Source: Pyxicephalus adspersus (Eukaryota > Chordata > Amphibia > Anura > Pyxicephalidae). Taken from it: a stretch of 64,000 nt of DNA. Shown in pieces: positions 54,420 to 64,000 of this stretch. Position 1 is the first letter of the stretch, and each line of letters begins with the position of its first letter. The position numbers and the translations under genes were made by a program. Under the pieces are notes generated by a model that was not told where the DNA came from, made no database searches, and saw only the letters and a list, made by a program, of their open reading frames with translations. The stretch is taken from contig NC_092859.1 of the NCBI RefSeq assembly GCF_032062135.1, forward strand, positions 48,905,497 to 48,969,496, read 5' to 3'.

Positions 54420-55206
54420 CTAGGTTTCCCTTAGCAAAACCGAATTTTGGGTTGAACATACATAGTTAAATTGACAATGGGATATAAAACCAAATTACAC
54501 TTTATTTGAAAATCACATATTAATATATATAACATACAATAAAACCAAAAGCTTGTTCAAAGTACAACACTCATATACATCCCCTTGTGGAAATCTCTCT
54601 TACTGAGGTATTCCAAAACTTCTATGCATTTTGCAAGGACTAAGTCCACTTCCTCAGGAAAAGGAGATATTAAACATTGAGTGCTGGTGGCCACTGTGAA
54701 CTCTTTACTCATAAGAAGGTAAATTAAATTTATGATCACAGGAAACCAGGATACTTACCAAAGGATACTACCTGTGGGCAGTAGATTCAAACTGCTTGAC
54801 GGCTTTGCATTTGGAATCAACAGGATAGGCTGTTAGACAATTTGGAATTCAAATGGATTTAGGCAGTGGATACCACTTGCTTAGCGTCCTTCATCATAAA
54901 TCCATTTTACCACTAATTTGGTGTCAGCACTGGAACAGGAGGGCATCATCCTCCCGTTAGTAGGTTACAACATTGAGGTGATGATCTTTCTTGCGCCTTA
55001 TCCCTGCCATGCTTTATTTTAACATCTTATGAGAGAAGAGTTCACAGGTGGCCACCTGCACTCAGTGTTTAAAATCTCCTCTTCCTGCGGAAGCAGACTT
55101 AGTCTCCACAAAAAGCATAAAAGTTTTGGAAATCCTCAGAGAGTTTTCCACACTGAGATCTATATGAGTGTTGTACTTTGAACAAGCTCTTGGTTTTATT
55201 GTATAC

Positions 55207-56150
55207 TAGCTGATTACCCGGCGTTGCTTGGGTATTTATTGCAATTTTATAATATAGTAAAAAAAAAAAGTATGTAAAACAATATAAGCACAAGGCACAC
55301 TGTGCTGAGCAATACACACAACATACATACATAGATGTAAAATATACCTCTGACATATTCCACAGTGCTGTACAAAGATTAGCGGTGCACTCACATGAGT
55401 CTGCTTGAAATGTCTCCATGTGTTTCCGAGTGATGATGAAACATACATACAAACATACATCCAAATATAGCTCTTACATAAAGCACAGCGCTGTACAAAG
55501 ATCAGCGGTGCACTCACATGAGTCTCAGTCATATGTCTAGCAAGTTTGGTTGAAATGTCTCCATGCGTTTTCTAGTGATGACATACACACATACATACAT
55601 ACATACATACAAATATAGCTCTGACATATAGCACAGCTCTGTACAAAGATGATAGGTGCACTCACATGAGTCTCAGTCATATGTATAGCAAGTTTGTTTG
55701 AAATGTCTCCATGTGTTTCCTAGTTATCAGTGGTGCACTCACATGAGTCTGAGTCATATCTAGCAAGTTTGGTGATGCATTTCCTAGTGATGGTGGAGCA
55801 TAGCAAGTTATGTTTGGTTGAAATGTCCATTGAAATGGAGTTTCATACAAATATAGCTCTGACATATAGCACAGTGCTGTACAAAGATGACTGGTGCACT
55901 CACACGAGTCTCAGTCATATGTATGGCAAGTTTGGTTGAAATGTCTCCATGCGTTTTCGAGTGATGGTGGAACATACACACATACATACATCCAAATATA
56001 GCTCTGACATATAACACAGCGCTGTACAAAGATGACAGGTGCACTCACATGAGTCTCAGTCATATGTATGGCAAGTTTGGTTGAAATGTCTCCATGCATT
56101 TTCGAGTGATGGTGGAACATACAGACATACATACATCCAATTTTTTATAT
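55207..56150 (+). mobile_element. Inserted element starting CTAGCTGATTACCCGGCG, with internal tandem array
   Basis: The start CTAGCTGATTACCCGGCGTT is a phrase found at the head of interspersed elements in many animals, and the end is T-rich (TTTTTTATATATAGATTATA). It sits inside the right arm of the 54420-56270 element, so it is younger. The bulk is an array of units of about 150 bp. The class is not known to me. Confidence 0.6.
55353..56150 (+). repeat. Tandem array of about five units near 150 bp
   Basis: Units begin near 55353, 55474, 55623, 55860 and 56005. Each reads roughly CATATAGCACAGCGCTGTAC, then GTGCACTCACATGAGTCTCA, AGCAAGTTTGGTTGAAATGT and a CATA microsatellite. The third unit is longer because it contains an extra partial duplication. 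Reverse-strand open frames across it repeat the same peptide and are not genes. Confidence 0.9.
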
Positions 56151-56270
56151 ATAGATTATATATTTTAATATGTGATTTTCAAATAAAGTGTGATTTGGTT
56201 TTATATCCCATTGTCAATTTACCTATGTATGTTCGACCTTAAATGTCCCTAAAATTTGGTTTTCCTACCT

Positions 56271-57508
56271 GACTTTTCTTTGTTTACATCTTGTAGATAA
56301 CTTACTCAGATAATGTTGAAGCGCCTGAATCAGCATGAAGGCCAAACAACTATTTTTTTAGACACTGAGGTCAGCAATAACAGCCTGCATATTTACTGCA
56401 GCACAGATTTCCTTAAGATTAAGGTGGTAAAATTTTTTCTTTACATGTTAGGGCACCAAGCAGTGTTCTTTTCCCAATCCTTCAAAATGAATGGGCTGTG
56501 GTTATGCAGCACACAATGAAACAAAAAAAATTAGCTCTTAAAGTGCATCTGTTCCCAGACTATGCAGATTAATTTATTTACATAATGAGAATTAATTAAA
56601 TGTGAAAAAAATTCAATTTTAATTCAAAGTACAAAAGATACCAGCTTCTCCGCATAGCTCTTCTGTTCTTCTGTAAAAAATCAATTTCAAATACAAAAGA
56701 GCTCCTCTGTCTTTTTATTACAACAAAGGGCATTCAAATGTGCCAGCTTCTAATGCAAATAAACCAGGTGCATGTAGAGTGTCTTTGGTAATAATTGAGG
56801 AAGAACTACTTAACAGCACATGCAATAGAAAGGTCAGTGCTGCTTTTAAACTTTTTTACTGCTTTTGAAAGCAGACTAGGAACATTATGAAAAAAAACCT
56901 GGCAAACATTTATTTTAATTGGCCAGACCTGTATGATGTTACTCCCATGCACAGGTATTACTTCATCCTGGCAGACAAGCTACAAGATTACGTGAATGCT
57001 TAGTATAATTTAGAGTACACCAATAAAAAAAGGTACTGATAGGCAGGAAGAGACATATACAGTCTTTTCTGTCACAAACTCCATGTAGCCATCTTTTTTA
57101 AAAAACGTTTATTTTTAATTAATGTCCTTTTTCTGAACAGGTTCAGTTATGATTTCTGTAAAGGCTGCTTTTCCTAAGGGGCACAAGTTATTTTTAATGG
57201 ACCATATTGTATAGGGCAGAATAAGAGAATAAAGCAGTAATTGAACCTTTTTTAATGAAACTGTATTATTTGGATTACTTGGAATATAAAGTGAGTCAAA
57301 AGAATAGTATTTAAATAAAAAAATAAAAATAATAAAATATAATAATCAAATCAGATGATAAAATTATATATTTGCTTAAAGCGTACCTAGACTCAAAATT
57401 TTTACTTAACATAAAAGGATAGACAACCCTTTTATTTAAAGTAAAACATTTTGTTTGTGTTTTTTTTAAGTGCACCCCCTCCCCCCCTTAATTCTTGATC
57501 GCCTAGGC
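56271..57508. other. Intergenic, mostly unannotated
   Basis: AT-rich. From about 57378 the words TTAAAGCGTACCTAGACTCA and AAAAGGATAGACAACCC match a repeat that I recall from frog genomes. It is cut at its right by the hAT-type sequence at 57509. Confidence 0.45.
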
Positions 57509-57600
57509 CAGTGGTTCCCATCCTTTTTTCATCTGGGACTCGCATTTGACATTTGGATAAAACTCGTGGGCCACAATGCAAACAAATGTTAAAGATGTAT
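57509..57600 (+). mobile_element. hAT-type MITE left end
   Basis: Starts CAGTGGTTCCCATCCTTTTT and continues TCGTGGGCCACAATGC, typical of hAT MITE ends. The right end and target duplication were not found, so only the left part is annotated. Confidence 0.5.
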
Positions 57601-59148
57601 GTTTAAAACTAGAATACCGGTAGTTTAAATTAAAAATGAAATTAAATTGAAATGTTTCTAGTTACGGTAACATTCATGCACCAAATAAAAGAAATGACAA
57701 ATCAAGAATTTCTCCACACACCATTTGATGCTCATTTTATTATTGTGACATTTTATTAATGAAAGATACAAAACTAAATCTATCCTACAGTGCTTGCCAG
57801 TCATACATTACTCCCTCGTTAACCTGTACCACAGAGCAGAAACTACACCATACAATTCTTCCTGTCAGTTATAGGGGGCCACTAACCTTTGTACCCCCAA
57901 AATCTCTGCAATAGATACTTCCAAAGAAATGTGGCAGATATCCAGTGGGTACATGTTCTTACTGATACCTCTTCAGATCCCTTCATGTCCCTGTTCATGA
58001 GAAATTAGGTTCACAGAAGGTAAGCGGTCAGATATGTGTGATCGGGTAGCACAGTATGATAGGTATTATATTTATCCTACACTTTTCCTACATTTTATTT
58101 TACCTACAGCTCCCCTTTCACGAGAAACTGGGATTCAAAGAACATAAGTGGACATTTATATTTGACAGGGCACAATTATATGGTAGGAGTGATAAAATTT
58201 TAGTCTGTGTAACAAGCACCCCACCAGCCGCTCAGACCATCACACCGCAGCGTCTGCAGATTTGACTCCCAACGGCAGTAAGCAGTACTGAGCATCTTCC
58301 CCTAGACAGGGTTCTATGGCATAAAGAAGGGGTAACCAATGCAACTTCACCGCCAGTCTGAGCGAAGTCTTGATGTTTTGTGTACAAGCAAGTATTGAAA
58401 GTAAATTGAAAGTACCCTAATGCTCGTTGTCATGGAAGTGAGACCAGGGGGTCCCTAACATGCAAACCCAATTTGGGGACCTTGGTCTGAAATAGCCCCC
58501 CTTTTTGTGAAAACATCTCTGCTTGTTATTAGGATTTAATGCTTGTGACTCTGTATCTGGCAGTTTTTTATGTTTATGTGCCATGAAAATATCATATTTC
58601 TATGACACTCAGTGTAGGAGATATGTGAGAGTAAAATTGTTTATTGGAAAGATGATCACCAATTGGAGCAAAGTTTTGGCCCTCTGCAGGTTCCCTTTAC
58701 CACAGAAAAATTGAACCCTGGATGATCCTGAAATTATGGTCCTTGTGTTCTTATAATGCACTTCCTAAAAATGTATTTCCTTATACATTTTATATAAGGA
58801 TTTATTGATGAAGATTATGTCTAAATAAGTAGGTTTTGTGCAGACATGATGGCATGGGATAGGTTTGCAAGTTCTGTGACAGACTAGAAACACTTTAGTA
58901 TAGATTCTTTATTGAAAATTACACCTATTTATCCAATTCAGTTAAAGCTTAAAAGTAGTAAGCCAAATGGATAAAATCAACCTACTTATCGGATCTTTTT
59001 TCAAAATAAAAATCATACATTAAGTATTAATGCTCCTTACTAATAGATTCTTGCAAAATCAAAAACAATAACATATAGGGTATGAAAGAGAACCATTAAA
59101 AAGCATCCCAGACCATATTTAGATAAACTTTATTTTTAAATTGAAATA
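57601..59148. other. Intergenic, unclassified
   Basis: No gene recognised. 57790-58500 is GC-richer than its surroundings and may be an old repeat; I cannot name it. Confidence 0.35.
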
Positions 59149-59634
59149 CCGTATTTTCCAGCATAAGACGACTTTTTTACCCTGAAAAATCTGTGCCAAA
59201 GTCAGGGGTCATCTTATACGCCGGGTACCTGTACTTACCTGCAGCTTGCTTCATGTCCCGCATCCCCGCGAGTCCTCCTTCACGTCCGGCGTCCTGTACA
59301 GTTTGCGCGAGTCCTCCTGTGCAGCAACGCGAGCCTGCACAGGAGGACATGAGCCTGGATTGGCTCTCCAGTGGAGAGCCTGGATTGGCTCTCCAGTGGA
59401 GAGCCTGGATTGGCTCTCCACTAGAACACACCCATTCATTAAAGGAACGCGCCCATTCATTACTTAGAACTAGTACTGTACTGTTCCTTCTGCCTCTCAG
59501 TTCTCGCACAATAGCGAGATCTGACAGGCAGAAGGAACAGTACAATACTGGGCGTATAACACGACCCCCAACTGATTGGTTAGAGTGGGGGGTCGTCTTA
59601 TACGTCCAGTCGCCTTATACACCGGAAAATACGG
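59149..59634. mobile_element. MITE with CCGTATTTTCC ends and TA duplication
   Basis: Inverted ends CCGTATTTTCCAGCATAAGA and the complement of the right end CCTTATACACCGGAAAATACGG, flanked by TA (59147-59148 and 59635-59636). It is 486 bp with a GC-rich centre that contains a 25-bp triplicate. No transposase. Long open frames on both strands inside it come from the repeat structure. Confidence 0.8.
59350..59421 (+). repeat. 25-bp unit repeated three times
   Basis: GAGCCTGGATTGGCTCTCCA plus GTGGA repeats nearly perfectly three times inside the MITE. Each unit contains the small inverted repeat GAGAGCC/GGCTCTC. Confidence 0.9.
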
Positions 59635-60283
59635 TATATTAACCACCAATGCTTGCTAATAAAACCATAAACTAGTCAGAAAAATATATTCAGTTCATCA
59701 TTTTGTGGCGGATAGGTTCTGGACAGGAACATCAATTTACTCGATTGCATTAAGTTACATATGTATATGATTGCTGTCTTATTGACACAACTCTTTATTC
59801 TTCCATCCTCAAGTGCCATGCCTAATTTAATAGCTCATAGCATCACAAAAATATAGTGGTGTGCCAGTGATGTAGTTTAATAAAATATGCATAAACACAA
59901 ATCTAATTATCTTAAGCAGAAAAAACAAAAATTGCTTTACCTAGCCTGCATTTAGAAATAAACAGTTCATAATATAGAGTTGATGACTGAGTTTAATTTA
60001 TTTTGTATATGATCAAAATATCATTATCTCAACCTAACCTCTATTTGAAAATCTTTCAAAAATTAACATATTTGTGGACCAGTTTTGTTAATGAAAAAAG
60101 GAATAAACTGCATTCTGTTTACAGTGTATTTTCTCTACTTAGGTTTTTCTGTAATTACACCTAGGGGGTTTTTGTCCTAAAAGATTCAAAGTATTAAAAT
60201 GGTCAGGTTATACACCTTAATTTTACAATTCAGATATATGTGCTACATCCCAGCTAATATTATAGCTGATATTTAGCAAAATA
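59635..60283. other. Intergenic, nothing recognised
   Basis: AT-rich sequence without features that I can support. Confidence 0.4.
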
Positions 60284-60461
60284 ATTGGTAGTAGGAATGG
60301 GACTTGATGGAACTATTTATAAAAAAACAACTTTTATCTAAAACAAAAAAACAGGAATAAAGTGTTCCAAATTCTAACACATCACTCCTATGTTAAAACA
60401 CTCCAACTGAGTTTAAAAAACAAAACACCAAATTCGGTTGTACAGTCTCACAACTATGTTT

Positions 60462-60498
60462 CAAGGCGTTTTGCTGACTTTTTCATCTGCTTCCTCAG
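60462..60498 (-). ncRNA. Decayed hammerhead-like motif, left arm
   Basis: On the minus strand: CTGAGGA (complement of 60492-60498), stem II GCAGA/TCAGC with a mismatch, then AAAACGCC. First box intact, second box GAAA changed to AAAA. Confidence 0.5.
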
Positions 60499-60729
60499 AA
60501 ATCAGTAGAGATTTTACAATGAATTTTAGAGAGCTAATGCCAAACGAACAATATTCAAAATAATCAACATCTTATTAGGTTACACAATCTTAACAATTAT
60601 TAATAATAATTAACGTTTTATTAAGTTACACAAACATTTATTTTAAACATCTCTGCAAGAGTCTATATATATTACTCACTTATTCGTAATTTGTTTGCCT
60701 GTGGGTCCTTGTCAATTTACCTCTCCCAT

Positions 60730-61130
60730 ATTTTACTGTGGAGGAGGTACATTGATAATGTTTTTCTCATATAGACAGGTTCAAGGCTGGAATTTTATGA
60801 AGTGATAAATGAGTATAATTTAAAATTTTACAATGGAAACAAACATTTCTCCCATCCCTTTTTTGGATATACGCATTACTATTAATGATGTGCACACACT
60901 TTCATCTACATTGTATCAAAAAATTACGGCAGGGAACACCATCCTTTCCTCAAAAAGTGCACAACAAATTAAATTGAAAAAAGTATACCTTATTCACAGT
61001 ATCCAAGATTGTTTAGAATTGCTCTCAGGATGAAGACTTCAAAGTCGCAGCCAATGACTTACGTATTAGATTTTCAGGCACCCACAACTTTTGAGGACAA
61101 TCCAGACTCCCTCTTGATGATCTAGCTGGA
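60730..61130 (+). pseudogene. Penelope-like reverse transcriptase fragment, degenerate
   Basis: On the + strand, WRRYIDNVFLI (about 60739-60771) corresponds to the catalytic W.RYIDDVF..W motif with the second Asp replaced by Asn. A stop and a frameshift later, PFLDIRITINDVHTLSSTLY and QKITAGNTILSSKSAQ match the FLD..I...L.T.LYRKPTA.N..LH..S segment. DFKVAANDLRIRFSG follows near 61030-61075. These motifs are from memory of the family. The catalytic change, stop and shift show the copy is dead. No GIY-YIG nuclease domain was found. Confidence 0.7.
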
Positions 61131-61754
61131 AATATTTGGTCAGCCTTGTTACAGGCAAAAGTAAGTACAAAGATAGAATTTTTACAAGTATGCAAGGGAT
61201 GAAGGATAGATAAACATTTTTAGTGGCTACATATGGGTTACATATGGGTAATAATTACAAATGGATAAATGCTCATATATAACTATATACATTGGAAAGA
61301 TGTTTTTCTTGCATGCAAAAATATTGGCTGCGAAAATAAACTTTGATACTGCATTTTAGGGGGTAGCTTTTAAAGATATAAGCATATTGTTATTGGAAAT
61401 GTTATTGGAAATCTAAGATGTTGAATAAAATATAAGCAGATTCTATAAGTTATTGATTCCCTGGTCACCCCTTGTTGGCATGAACATAGCTATGTTGATC
61501 ATTTAATGAGGATTTGGAGGGTATCTGGATTGACCCTCGATCGGTGGGCTGTAGCCCTCACCGCCCCCCTGTGCTTGTCTCCGCACGGGGTTACAAAGTG
61601 TATCCTTTATATTGTATGAATTATTGGTAGGTAAGTAATGAAATTGCAGATTGTGACATAGATCTTTATTATTTGTAGTTGACGATGACATGATACACGA
61701 CAATAACAGTAATCTCTGTATTGTAGTGCTGAGATACATAAAAGTGTTGAATTG

Positions 61755-61797
61755 TATCACTGAAGAAGTGGACTTTGTCTACGAAACATGTTGGATA
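61755..61797 (+). ncRNA. Hammerhead-ribozyme-like motif with intact core
   Basis: CTGAAGA (61760-61766), then a hairpin GTGGAC-TTT-GTCTAC (61768-61782), then GAAA (61783-61786), then CATGTT. This matches the hammerhead order CUGANGA, stem II, GAAA. The palindrome ACATGT stands in the position of a tiny stem III, followed by T as the cleavage-site base. Flanks TATC and GATA can form stem I with one mismatch next to the core. One extra A (61767) lies between the first box and stem II, which is a departure from the strict consensus. Activity is not shown. Confidence 0.55.
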
Positions 61798-62295
61798 AAG
61801 AAAGATAAAGGATAATCTCAACTTTTGTACCATGCAAATATCATATATTCTTAATGTTTTATGGCCAATTTTATTGAAAACTTCTTTGTAATAAAGTGTT
61901 GAAATTTTTTGGGAAAATAACTGTTGTGAAAGCCCCATCGGTATATTCCCAGTTTGTCTCTTCAATGCATTTTGTAATTGGGGGTGTTAACAATATTTAA
62001 ATCATTTTGGAATCCTATAAGAAGAACAAATATGAATATATCCTGGAGATGCTAAGACTGTCCTGCTGCTCTGGGTTAACATTTTGTCTTGGTCGTTTGC
62101 TGTCTCCTATACATGGTGAGCACTTTGATACCATCAGAGGAGATGCTTTTATCTAAAGATGTGTTGTTATTCTATAAGTGAGTAAAATATATAGACTCTT
62201 GCAGAGATGTTAAAAAATAATGTTTGTGTAACTTAATAGGATGTTGATTATTTTGAATATTGTTTGTTTGGCATTTTCGGTCTCTTTACTGATTC

Positions 62296-62331
62296 CTGGG
62301 GAAGCGGATGAAAAAGTCCGCAAAACACGTC
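62296..62331 (+). ncRNA. Decayed hammerhead-like motif, right arm
   Basis: CTGGGGA, stem II GCGGA/TCCGC, then AAAACACGTC. One core A is G and the GAAA box reads AAAA. The changes fit CpG decay of CCGCGAAACGCGTC. Confidence 0.5.
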
Positions 62332-62507
62332 CAGTCATAGTTGTGAGACTGTATACAACCAAATTTTATGTTTTTTAAACTAAATTAAGGTGTTTTAACA
62401 TAGGATTGATGCGTTAGAATATGGAACACTTTATTCTTGTTTTAGTGTTTAAATAAATGTTGTTTTTTCATAATCAGTGCCGTCAAAGTCCCATTCCTCC
62501 TACCAAT

Positions 62508-63374
62508 ATTTCAGTCCTAAAAGATGTTAAAAATGATACGTATAAAAGTTTGAATGTGAGCAGAGTTGGACTGGGAAACCTTGGCCCACCAGATAAAGTG
62601 AGATAAAAATATTGTTTGTTGAAACTAAAAGGAAAATAAAAAAAAGGAAATAAGGCTATTATCAGTGACAACAAAAATAACTGCTAAGATTGGTGTCAGT
62701 GAGTGCAATTTTAATTCCCAGGAATAACATTACCAGCATAGGACAATAGTAGCAACAATACTAACTGGCAGTGTATCTTATAAAAAATCATTGCTGCACC
62801 CTGACTTGTGCAGACTGCCTACATGTAATGCTGAGCCAACATGATTTACATACTAAAATTCAGTAAATGCCAGGCCAGGGATAATCACCGGATGATGCTG
62901 GATGCCTATTTTACTGAAAATAAGGTGGTGTTTATCTGACTGCAGTTTCTAAGGCACATTGTAATGAGCTAAGTAAGCAATTTCAGTATACATCTGTGCA
63001 CCCCAACTATCTTTGGTTCTGTGGGACTGCCTGGATATCAAAACTAAAGTCCCAGGACCTTGAATTTCCATATTCATTGCTGTATGAAATGTCCCTGATT
63101 TTAGGCACACAACAATACATATTTTGCAACAGCTAGATGATATTCGCTATTGGAACCTTCTTCCAACGACCACCAATTTTGGGACATTTGAGCTTCTGCT
63201 AACTACTGAATGAGAATTTTTTTCTGCCACTAACTCCTGACTGCTGCATTCTATACATATCCTAAATACTCCTAACCCCACAATTTCAGCACTATATTTT
63301 ATTTACAAAAATTACCATACCAAATGCTAGAAAACTTACCACTCCACAGTCCAAAAACTTCCTGTCCTCTAGAC
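62508..63374. other. Intergenic, nothing recognised
   Basis: AT-rich sequence; no gene or named repeat identified. Confidence 0.4.
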
Positions 63375-64000
63375 CAGGGGTCAGCAAACTTTTATGGCTA
63401 GGTCATTTCAGGAGTGGGCGGGAGCACACTAGGCCGGAGTCCTGCCCTAATGGCTCCGCTCACCACCAGGAAATGCATGCAGAGGTGAGGGATTTCCCTT
63501 CAGGGTGCTTTCCGTATTTACCACGGCGGCAGGGATCTGTGATTCATTCAGTGTCACCCACCTTACACTTCTCTGCTGCCAGCACCAGCTTTGCTAAAGC
63601 ATCATCTCTGCATCTGACTTCCTGGTCCAGGTCATGTGACTCACAGACAGCTGGGTCACTACCTCAGAGGACTAGAGTGTTTTGCAGATGTGCTCCATCT
63701 GCTGGTGGAGATGTTAACACCACCAACCTCTAGTCTCCTGGACCTCCTCTGGTGGTAGGATAGGATGCAGCAGGTCACATGGCTCCACTCTTCATAGGCC
63801 CTGCCCTTAAAAGGAAGTAAAGGGCAACAGGAAGTTGCCTGAACAAGGAGTTCCTTTGGCTCTGCTTTAAGGTTCCTGTTTGTTTATTCTCTTGCTCTTG
63901 ATTTTTTGTGTACTGACTTCGGCTTGGCCCTGCAGTACCGTGACAACAACACTTTGCAAAAAATAGAGACAGAAAATCCAGCTGGTCACATTTAAACAAA
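63375..64000 (+). mobile_element. hAT-type MITE left end followed by GC-rich LTR-like sequence, runs off window
   Basis: CAGGGGTCAGCAAACTTTTATGG at 63375 is a typical hAT MITE end. From about 63480 the sequence turns GC-rich and contains CTTCGGCTTGGCCCTG and GTTCCTGTTTGTTTATTCTC, reminiscent of Gypsy LTRs of frogs. No second hAT end, target duplication or LTR boundary is visible before the window ends. Confidence 0.4.

Larger units (their letters stand above)
54420..56270. mobile_element. Inverted-arm element, possibly Penelope-like, split by a later insertion
   Basis: The left arm (about 54420-54740) is the reverse complement of the right arm (about 55010-55206, continued at 56151-56270). 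Examples are GAACATACATAGTTAAATTG against its complement, and CAAAGTACAACACTCATATA against TATATGAGTGTTGTACTTTG. A later element occupies 55207-56150 inside the right arm, and removing it restores continuous pairing. Each arm carries a CTG.GGA...AAAA motif resembling a hammerhead core (54622-54657 minus; 55085-55120 plus). The Penelope call is by analogy with 60284-62507; no reverse transcriptase is seen here. Confidence 0.6.
60284..62507. mobile_element. Penelope-like retroelement with inverted terminal arms (inferred)
   Basis: The left arm 60284-60683 and right arm about 62163-62507 are reverse complements. The outer ends are ATTGGTAGTAGGAATGGGAC and the complement of GTCCCATTCCTCCTACCAAT. 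The left arm contains a small internal duplication (TTATTAGGTTACACAA and TTATTAAGTTACACAA). The interior holds a decayed reverse transcriptase of Penelope type (60730-61130). Penelope-like elements are known for terminal repeats in direct or inverted orientation that carry hammerhead ribozymes. Three such motifs are visible here: one per arm and one inside. Confidence 0.65.

Noticed and set aside
55099..56132. Several overlapping minus-strand frames with MTETHVSAPLIFVQ-like repeats
   Set aside because: They are translations of a tandem DNA repeat with a CATA microsatellite. The same peptide recurs once per unit, and there is no conserved domain.
59193..59642. 149-residue open frame on the + strand and 122-residue frame on the minus strand
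   Set aside because: Both lie wholly inside a TA-flanked MITE and come from its GC-rich tandem repeat. The peptides are repetitive with no known domain.

Overview
This window is a piece of AT-rich vertebrate nuclear genome, most likely from a frog. It holds one ordinary protein-coding gene: exon 2 to the last exon of the GABA-A receptor gamma-2 subunit (gabrg2), on the + strand from 12734 to 45021. Each constitutive exon was read by translation across GT-AG junctions whose phases agree. Together they give about 430 residues from just after the signal peptide to the stop codon. The alternative 24-nt exon of the long (gamma-2L) isoform is also present. Exon 1 (5' UTR and signal peptide) was not found and is probably upstream of the window. 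The assignment to frog is inference: it rests on repeat types that I recall from ranid-like frog genomes, on the lack of mammalian repeats, and on the subunit sequence being close to but distinct from mammalian gamma-2.

Layout. 1-12733 is upstream sequence or intron 1, with several DNA-transposon derivatives and a nearly perfect 147-bp inverted repeat close to exon 2. 12734-45021 holds nine exons plus the microexon. The introns carry a mariner element, two Tc1-like relics, an L1-like LINE on the minus strand with an unfamiliar multi-copy coding module beside or inside it, a recent poly(A) retroposon, and palindromic MITEs. 45022 to about 47.9 kb is the probable 3' UTR. From there to 64000 is gene-poor flank full of nested mobile elements: a piggyBac-type MITE, a Harbinger-type MITE, hAT-type MITEs with 8-bp duplications, a third Tc1-like relic, and two large inverted-arm elements. 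I interpret the last two as Penelope-like retroelements, because one carries a decayed reverse-transcriptase segment and both carry hammerhead-ribozyme-like motifs.

How it works together. The only functional unit I can support is gabrg2, a pentameric ligand-gated chloride channel subunit. Its extracellular domain (Cys-loop, glycosylation sites, benzodiazepine-site residues) is in exons 2-6, the first three membrane segments are in exons 7-8, and the trafficking and phosphorylation loop plus the fourth segment are in exon 10. The microexon inserts eight residues into that loop. All transposase and reverse-transcriptase reading frames seen are broken. No complete novel coding system was found. 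The observations most worth checking are the altered gamma-2L microexon, the hammerhead-like motifs, the unfamiliar multi-copy protein family, and a hairpin element flanked by a 16-bp direct repeat.
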